The position numbers and the translations under genes were made by a program. Shown piece after piece: positions 4,381 to 9,220 of a DNA stretch of 9,220 nucleotides. Origin of the DNA: ZC4RG30 sp964417875 (GTDB taxonomy: Bacteria; Pseudomonadota; Gammaproteobacteria; Steroidobacterales; Steroidobacteraceae); contig CAYQJU010000093.1 in the NCBI GenBank assembly GCA_964417875.1, forward strand, positions 1-9,220, in the 5' to 3' direction. Position 1 is the first letter of the stretch. Each line of letters opens with the position of its first letter. The notes beneath the pieces were generated by a model, which worked only from the letters and a program-made list of their open reading frames with translations, ran no database searches and was not told where the DNA came from.

Positions 4381-7095
4381 ATGAGAAGCGAGAAGAATCG
4401 CTCATTCCTGTCTGTGTCGCGGGTTCCGGCCCTCCTTGTCATCGGCGCGATCGCCGTGCTGGCAACCCAGCCAGGCACGGCGCAATCCGCAAGCGCGATG
4501 AACTGGTCCAACCCCGCCACCTGGCCGAACGGAAAGGTTCCGGCAGCTGGTGACAAGGTCATCATCGGCAGGGACCGGAATGTGGTGCTGGATGTGAGCC
4601 CGCCGGCGCTGGGCGGTCTCTCCATCGACGGCCGGCTCGCCTTCGCGGACGACGCCGACATCGAGCTGACCACCGAGTGGATCATGCTGCATGGCGAGCT
4701 GGTCATCGGGACCGAGGCCAGGCCCCACACACGCAAGGCCACCATCACGCTCACCGACAATGTGAAAGGAGAGGACGTGATGGCCGGCATGGGTGATCGC
4801 GGCATCATGATCTCCGGTGGCACGCTCAACCTGCACGGCTCCACCAGCAACAGCTGGAGCAAGCTTGCCGCCACGGCCAACGCCGGCGCCACCTCGATCC
4901 AGGTGCTCGACGCCACGGGCTGGAAGGTGGGAGACGAGATCGTGCTCGCCTCGACGGATTTCGATCCACGGCAGGCCGAGAAGCGCCGCATCACGGCCAT
5001 CCGCGGCAACAACATCACGCTCGACCAGCCACTGCAGTACATGCACTTCGGCAAGATCACCTTCGATGTCGACCAGCGCGGCGAAGTCGGCCTGCTGACG
5101 CGCAACATCAAGATCCAGGCATCGGCCGATGCCGAGCAGAGCTACTTCGGCGGCCACATCATGGCGATGCCGTCCAGCCGGATGTTCGTCTCGAGCGTCG
5201 AGCTGCACCGCATGGGCCAGCACCTGGTCCTGGCCCGCTACCCGATCCACTGGCACCTGCTTGGGGATGCGAAGGGGCAGTACATCCGCAATGCCTCGAT
5301 CCACGACACCTACAGCCGCTGCGTGACGGTGCACGGCACGAACTTCCTGCGCGTCGAGAACAACGTGACCTACAACAACGTCGGTCACTGCTTCTTCCTG
5401 GAAGACGGCATCGAGCACGGCAACCAGTTCGTCAGGAACCTCGCCATCCAGACCAAGTGCCACACCACCAAGCCCTGTGTGCCGACGGTGCTGGCCGCTG
5501 CTGGCGAGAGCATCGGCGCCAACCCGCAGGCCGCCCGCACCAGCGGCCAGCAGTCACCGGATGTGCTGCTGCCCTCCGACAACACCGTGGCCAGCTTCTG
5601 GATCACCAACCCGGACAACAGCTATCGCGGCAACGTGGCGGCCGGCTCGGACATGATGGGCTTCTGGTACTCGCTGCCGGAACACCCCAACGGCCAGTTC
5701 GAGGGCACCGAGATCAGCCAGAACACCTGGCCGCGCCGCACGCCCATCCCCGAGTTCAAGGGCAATGTGGCGCATTCGAACTACGACTCGTTCATGCTCG
5801 ACCGCAACATCAACGCCAACAACACCTTCAGCGTGACCGGCGATTCGCACTGGGCGCGCGAGAACCCTGCCGATCCGGACAGCCGCGCACTGGAAACCAT
5901 CATCGAGGATTTCACCTCCTACAAGAACCGCAACGGCGCCATCTGGGGCCGCGGCGAGATGCACACCTTCCGCAACCTGAAGCTGGCGGACAATGCCATC
6001 GGCTACACGCATGCCGCGGGCTTCGGCGGCGGCGAGCCCTTCACCTCGCGCGTCGTCGAGTCGCTGTTCGTCGGCGAGACCGAGAACATCGGCAACCCGC
6101 GCACGCCTGCGGAAAAGGCCTACGGCCGCAGCCTGCCGAAGCCGGAGCTGCCGGATTTCCCGATCCGCGGCTATGAGTTCTATGACCGCCGGCATGACGT
6201 GGTGGACACCACGTTCGTGAACTTCCAGGACAACGCCACGCGCAAGACCGGCGCGATCTCCTATCTGCTTTACACCAGCTTTGCGGTGACCTCGAACAAC
6301 TCCGTCGAGGGCGTGAAGTTCGTGAATGCCAAGCCGGTGTACTTCCCGCCGATGGAACGCAAGTGGGCCAACGACAACGGCAGCAGCGTGGCCTACAAGA
6401 CCGCCGTGATCCGCGACAAGGATGGCTCGCTGGGCGGTGGTCCGGAGTCCTATGTGGTCATCAACGTCGATGGCGTGAACGACACCATCGCCTCCGATGA
6501 GCGCAGCTGCCAGCCGAAGGCCGACTGGAACGCGGTCATCTGCAAGGGCGACATCGGGCGGCTCACGGTCGGCGGGGCAGGCGGCTTTGGTGGATTCGGC
6601 GGTCCGCGCGGTGGCGCGCCGCGCGCAGGTGGCGCACCCCGAGCTGGCGGTGCACCGGGCGCCGGCGGTGCGCCGGTCGCTGGCAGCGCACCCGGCGCAG
6701 CGCCGGCACGCGGTGCTGCTGCACCCGCCGGTGCCCCGCCGCGCGGCTTCGGCGGATTCGGCGGACCGCCCCAGCCGCCCGTCACCCTCAGCCGCGACGG
6801 CAAGGAGTACGAACTGACCGCCACCAATGTGCGCGCCGGAACCGAGGTGAAGGTCGCCACCGAGCGGCCCACCGTGAACTTGTCCGTGACGGAACTGAAT
6901 CCCGGCTCGTGGGTGATCTTCGAGCTGCCCGGATTCACCAGCGCCGCAGCCGGCACGTCGGTGAGCAGCCTGGACGCGCTGCGCAAGGCCAGCGCCACCG
7001 CATGGTTCAAGGACAAGGATGCACTCTGGGTCAAGGTGGTCTCGACCGCCGATGGCGGCCGGGGTGGTGGCGGCAGCCTGCAGGTCAGCCGCTAG
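4381..7095 (+). CDS. G8 domain / right-handed beta-helix secreted protein, paralogue 3, with Gly/Ala/Pro linker
   Basis: Complete gene of 904 aa from the ATG at 4381. The frame is open back to an ATG at 4258, but that would add 41 residues before the signal peptide and run into the antitoxin operator. The start at 4381 aligns with paralogue 2. A signal peptide covers about 1-34 (MRSEKNRSFLSVSRVPALLV…GTAQSASA). The G8 domain covers about 41-191 and the beta-helix about 240-700. Conserved blocks are YPIHWHL (287-293), GHCFFLEDGIE (335-345), SFWITNPDN (from 405) and NVAAGSD. The cysteine pair CHTTKPC is kept. Residues 731-800 are a low-complexity Gly/Ala/Pro/Arg linker, about twice as long as the one in paralogue 2. 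The C-terminal domain (about 801-904: NVRAGTEVKV, PGSWVIFELPGF, SLDALRKASATAWFK) ends SLQVSR as in paralogue 2. A terminator follows 26 bp after the stop. Probably exported and glycan-binding or glycan-acting, by likeness to CEMIP/TMEM2; substrate unknown. Confidence 0.93.
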   Translation: MRSEKNRSFLSVSRVPALLVIGAIAVLATQPGTAQSASAMNWSNPATWPNGKVPAAGDKVIIGRDRNVVLDVSPPALGGLSIDGRLAFADDADIELTTEWIMLHGELVIGTEARPHTRKATITLTDNVKGEDVMAGMGDRGIMISGGTLNLHGSTSNSWSKLAATANAGATSIQVLDATGWKVGDEIVLASTDFDPRQAEKRRITAIRGNNITLDQPLQYMHFGKITFDVDQRGEVGLLTRNIKIQASADAEQSYFGGHIMAMPSSRMFVSSVELHRMGQHLVLARYPIHWHLLGDAKGQYIRNASIHDTYSRCVTVHGTNFLRVENNVTYNNVGHCFFLEDGIEHGNQFVRNLAIQTKCHTTKPCVPTVLAAAGESIGANPQAARTSGQQSPDVLLPSDNTVASFWITNPDNSYRGNVAAGSDMMGFWYSLPEHPNGQFEGTEISQNTWPRRTPIPEFKGNVAHSNYDSFMLDRNINANNTFSVTGDSHWARENPADPDSRALETIIEDFTSYKNRNGAIWGRGEMHTFRNLKLADNAIGYTHAAGFGGGEPFTSRVVESLFVGETENIGNPRTPAEKAYGRSLPKPELPDFPIRGYEFYDRRHDVVDTTFVNFQDNATRKTGAISYLLYTSFAVTSNNSVEGVKFVNAKPVYFPPMERKWANDNGSSVAYKTAVIRDKDGSLGGGPESYVVINVDGVNDTIASDERSCQPKADWNAVICKGDIGRLTVGGAGGFGGFGGPRGGAPRAGGAPRAGGAPGAGGAPVAGSAPGAAPARGAAAPAGAPPRGFGGFGGPPQPPVTLSRDGKEYELTATNVRAGTEVKVATERPTVNLSVTELNPGSWVIFELPGFTSAAAGTSVSSLDALRKASATAWFKDKDALWVKVVSTADGGRGGGGSLQVSR
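6571..6780 (+). repeat. Low-complexity repeat encoding Gly/Ala/Pro/Arg linker
   Basis: 210 bp encode residues 731-800 of G8 paralogue 3. The middle is built of degenerate GGAPRA / GGAPGA / GGAPVA units (repeats of the GGYGCRCC type in DNA), flanked on both sides by FGGFGGP. The matching place in paralogue 2 has an unrelated Gly-rich linker of about 35-40 residues. It probably forms a flexible, disordered spacer between the beta-helix and the C-terminal domain and is likely to vary in length by slippage. Confidence 0.85.
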
Positions 7096-7121
7096 TCCGT
7101 CACACCCTTGGGCTGAGCGAT

Positions 7122-7150
7122 AACCCCCGGTCGCAGGATCGGGGGTTTTT
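7122..7150 (+). terminator. Rho-independent terminator after G8 paralogue 3
   Basis: Perfect 8-bp stem AACCCCCG (7122-7129) / CGGGGGTT (7140-7147), a 10-nt loop and a run of five T (7146-7150). It begins 26 bp after the TAG stop. It should separate transcription of paralogue 3 from paralogue 4. Confidence 0.9.
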
Positions 7151-7165
7151 CGTTTTCGGGCCATT

Positions 7166-7204
7166 GCGTATCGAAACCGGCGTCGGAGCCGGCGTTCCTC
7201 CCAC
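7166..7204 (-). repeat. Possible REP-like element
   Basis: On the minus strand the order is GTGGGAG, then an imperfect hairpin core (CCGGC-TCCGAC-GCCGG; arms at 7177-7181 and 7188-7192), then TTCGATACGC. This head-plus-hairpin layout resembles the GTGGGAG-type REP elements of pseudomonads and xanthomonads. Only one copy lies in the window, so the repeat nature cannot be confirmed here. Confidence 0.3.
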
Positions 7205-7223
7205 GTTCGTCGCCCGGCCGCGC

Positions 7224-7277
7224 TATCCTGTGCCACCCGCATCCCGGGCCCACATTCAATTCCAAGTTGGGGTCATC
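7224..7277 (+). promoter_or_regulatory. Putative promoter and ribosome binding site of G8 paralogue 4
   Basis: GCGCTATCCT, with TATCCT at 7224-7229 as the -10-like box, stands 48 nt before the ATG at 7278. It is identical to the box of paralogue 1. The ribosome binding site is GGGG (7269-7272), 5 nt before the ATG. No clear -35 hexamer is seen. Confidence 0.5.
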
Positions 7278-9220
7278 ATGAGCAAACCATCACGCTCAGT
7301 CCTGCTCGCATCAGTGGTGCCTGCGTTCCTGCTCGGCAGCATGTTCTCTGCCGCACAGGCGCAGAACGCCGCATCGCCCGAAGCCAGTCGCTGGTCCGAC
7401 CCGGCTACGTGGCCCAACCGGCAGGTGCCGCGCGCCGGCGACAAGGTCGTCATCGCGAAAGACCGGAATGTGGTGCTCGATGTGAGCCCACCGGCGCTGA
7501 ACGGTCTATCGATCGACGGCAAGCTGACCTTTTCGAACGGTGCGGACCTGGAGCTGACCACCGAGTGGATCATGCTGCACGGCGAACTTGCGATCGGCAC
7601 CGAAGCCCGTCCGCATACGCGCAAGGCCACCATCACCTTCACCGACAATGTGAAGGGCGAAGACATCATGGCCGGCATGGGCGATCGCGGCCTGATGATC
7701 TCCGGCGGCACGCTGAACCTGCACGGTGACCGCACGCATACCTGGACCAAGCTGGCAGGCACCGCGAACGCGGGCGCCACCTCGATCCAGGTGCTCGATG
7801 CCTCCGGCTGGCGGGTGGGCGACCAGATCATCCTGGCCTCCACCGACTACGATGCCCGGCAGGCCGAGAAGCGCACCATTTCCGCGATCAGCGGCAACAC
7901 GCTCACGCTCGACCGGCCGCTGCAGTACATGCACTTCGGCAAGATCACCTTCGACGTAGACCAGCGTGGCGAGGTGGGCCTGCTGACGCGCAACATCAAG
8001 ATCCGGGCCTCGGAAGATGCCGAGCAGTCGTATTTCGGCGGCCACATCATGGCGATGCCGTCGAGCCGCATGTATGTCTCCGGCGTCGAACTGCACCGCA
8101 TGGGCCAGAACCTGACGCTGGCGCGCTATCCCATCCACTGGCACCTGCTGGGCGATGCGAAGGGCCAGTACATCAAGAATGCGGCCATCCACGATACCTA
8201 CAACCGTTGCGTGACCATCCACGGCACGAACTTCCTGCGCATCGAGAACAACGTGACCTACAACACCGTGGGCCACTGTTTCTTCATGGAAGACGGCATC
8301 GAGCACAGCAACGAGCTGGTGCGCAACCTGGCCATCCAGACCAAGTGCCACACCACCAAGCCCTGCGTGCCGACCACGCTGGCTGCCTCCGGCGAGAGCA
8401 TCGCCCGGGCCAATGGCCAGCAGTCGAAGGATGTGCTGCTGCCGTCGGACAACACCGTGGCCAGCTTCTGGATCACGAACCCGGACAACGTCTACCGCGA
8501 CAACGTGGCGGCCGGTTCCGATTCGAACGGCTTCTGGATGTCGTTGCCGGAGCACCCGAACGGCCAGTTCGAGGGCACCGAAATCAGCAACAACACCTGG
8601 CCGCGCAACATGCGGCTGCGCGAGTTCAAGGGCAACACCGCCCACTCGAACTACGACGGCTTCATGTTCGACCGCAACATCGCCATGAACAACACCTTCG
8701 GCGTGACCGGCAACATGCACATCTCGCGCGAGAATCCGGCTGATCCGCGCAGCAGGATCGTCGAACAGGTGTTCGAGGACCTGACCGCCTACAAGAACCG
8801 CAATGGCGGCTTCTGGGGTCGCGGTGAGGTGCGCACCATCCGCAACTACAGGTCGGCGGACAATGCCATCGGCTACACGCAGGCCTCGGGCCTGGGTGGG
8901 GGCGCCACGCGCGAGAACCCGTATACCTCGCGCGTGCTCGACTCGCTGTTCGTCGGCGAGACCGAGAACATCGGCAACCCGCAGACGCCCGCGGAGAAGG
9001 CCTATGGCCGCAGCCTGCCGAAGCCGGAACTGCCTGATTTCCCGATCCGCGGCTATGAGTACTACGACGCGCGGCACGACGTTGTGAACACCAGGTTCGT
9101 GAACTTCGAGGACAATGCCACGCGCAAGACCGGCGCCCTCTCCTACCTGCTGTTCACCAGCTTCGGCGTCAGCTCGAACAACACCATCGAGAAGGTGAAG
9201 TTCGAGAATGCCAAGCCGGC
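7278..9220 (+). CDS. G8 domain / right-handed beta-helix secreted protein, paralogue 4 (3' end beyond window)
   Basis: The gene starts at the ATG at 7278-7280 and is open to the right edge, with 647 codons visible. A signal peptide covers about 1-28 (MSKPSRSVLLASVVPAFLL…SAAQA). The G8 domain follows (WSDPATWPNRQVPRAGDKV; LSIDGKLTF; LTTEWIMLHGELAIGTE), then the beta-helix with the family blocks YPIHWHLLGD, NRCVTIHGT, GHCFFMEDGIE, SFWITNPDN and NVAAGSD, and the cysteine pair CHTTKPC. The body is closest to paralogue 3 (shared KPELPDFPIRGYE, GETENIGNP and NNTWPR), while the signal peptide and parts of G8 are closest to paralogue 1. The last visible residues (FENAKPA) match the stretch just before YFPPM in paralogues 2 and 3, so about 220-260 residues are missing. 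Start confirmed by alignment with paralogue 1. Probably exported; substrate unknown. Confidence 0.93.
   Translation, partial: MSKPSRSVLLASVVPAFLLGSMFSAAQAQNAASPEASRWSDPATWPNRQVPRAGDKVVIAKDRNVVLDVSPPALNGLSIDGKLTFSNGADLELTTEWIMLHGELAIGTEARPHTRKATITFTDNVKGEDIMAGMGDRGLMISGGTLNLHGDRTHTWTKLAGTANAGATSIQVLDASGWRVGDQIILASTDYDARQAEKRTISAISGNTLTLDRPLQYMHFGKITFDVDQRGEVGLLTRNIKIRASEDAEQSYFGGHIMAMPSSRMYVSGVELHRMGQNLTLARYPIHWHLLGDAKGQYIKNAAIHDTYNRCVTIHGTNFLRIENNVTYNTVGHCFFMEDGIEHSNELVRNLAIQTKCHTTKPCVPTTLAASGESIARANGQQSKDVLLPSDNTVASFWITNPDNVYRDNVAAGSDSNGFWMSLPEHPNGQFEGTEISNNTWPRNMRLREFKGNTAHSNYDGFMFDRNIAMNNTFGVTGNMHISRENPADPRSRIVEQVFEDLTAYKNRNGGFWGRGEVRTIRNYRSADNAIGYTQASGLGGGATRENPYTSRVLDSLFVGETENIGNPQTPAEKAYGRSLPKPELPDFPIRGYEYYDARHDVVNTRFVNFEDNATRKTGALSYLLFTSFGVSSNNTIEKVKFENAKP

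Noticed and set aside
5554..7242. 562-codon open frame on the minus strand opposite G8 paralogue 3
   Set aside because: It is antisense to a clearly conserved secreted protein, has no recognisable domain, and is explained by GC-rich third positions that suppress stop codons in this antisense frame.
7506..9077. 523-codon open frame on the minus strand opposite G8 paralogue 4
   Set aside because: Same explanation. Similar antisense frames occur opposite paralogues 2 (2370-3347) and 3 (4402-5463) at the matching place, so it is a by-product of the conserved G8 coding sequence.
1..9220. CRISPR array, tRNA or rRNA
   Set aside because: No regularly spaced short repeats and no recognisable tRNA or rRNA segments were seen; nearly all the sequence is coding.

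Overview
The window is GC-rich (clearly above 60% by eye) and looks like a proteobacterial chromosome. Weak hints towards Gammaproteobacteria are GCTATCCT-type -10 boxes close to the start codons, Sec signal peptides ending in AQA or AQS, and a possible REP-like element. The sequence alone does not allow a genus call.

Almost all of the window is taken up by four paralogous genes for large secreted proteins. Each has a signal peptide, a G8 domain and a right-handed parallel beta-helix related to the vertebrate CEMIP/TMEM2 (CEMIP2) and fibrocystin group. The two genes whose end lies in the window also carry a C-terminal domain ending in SLQVSR. The order is: G8-1 (minus, 622 down to the left edge, truncated), G8-2 (minus, 3449-843, complete, 868 aa), a toxin-antitoxin pair (minus, AbrB/MazE-type antitoxin 4221-4000, then Doc/Fic toxin 3996-3544), G8-3 (plus, 4381-7095, complete, 904 aa) and G8-4 (plus, 7278 to the right edge, truncated). 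Two paralogues therefore point outwards on each side of the toxin-antitoxin pair. The outer genes (1 and 4) resemble each other at the signal peptide and in several G8 blocks, and so do the inner genes (2 and 3). Other blocks match by neighbour instead (1 with 2, 3 with 4), so the paralogues are mosaics.

Each G8 gene seems to have its own promoter. Genes 1, 3 and 4 share a GCTATYCT box 41-50 nt before the start codon, and all four have a G-run (GGGG or GGGGG) 5-8 nt before the ATG. Gene 1 also has a perfect 8-2-8 palindrome just upstream of its promoter. The 159-bp gap between the antitoxin and gene 3 is divergent and holds two ATGTTATA direct repeats, the likely antitoxin operator. A strong intrinsic terminator closes gene 3.

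The natural reading is an expanded family of periplasmic or extracellular glycan-binding or glycan-acting beta-helix proteins, with a toxin-antitoxin module at its centre. The substrate and enzymatic activity cannot be read from the sequence. No RNA gene, transposase or CRISPR array was seen.
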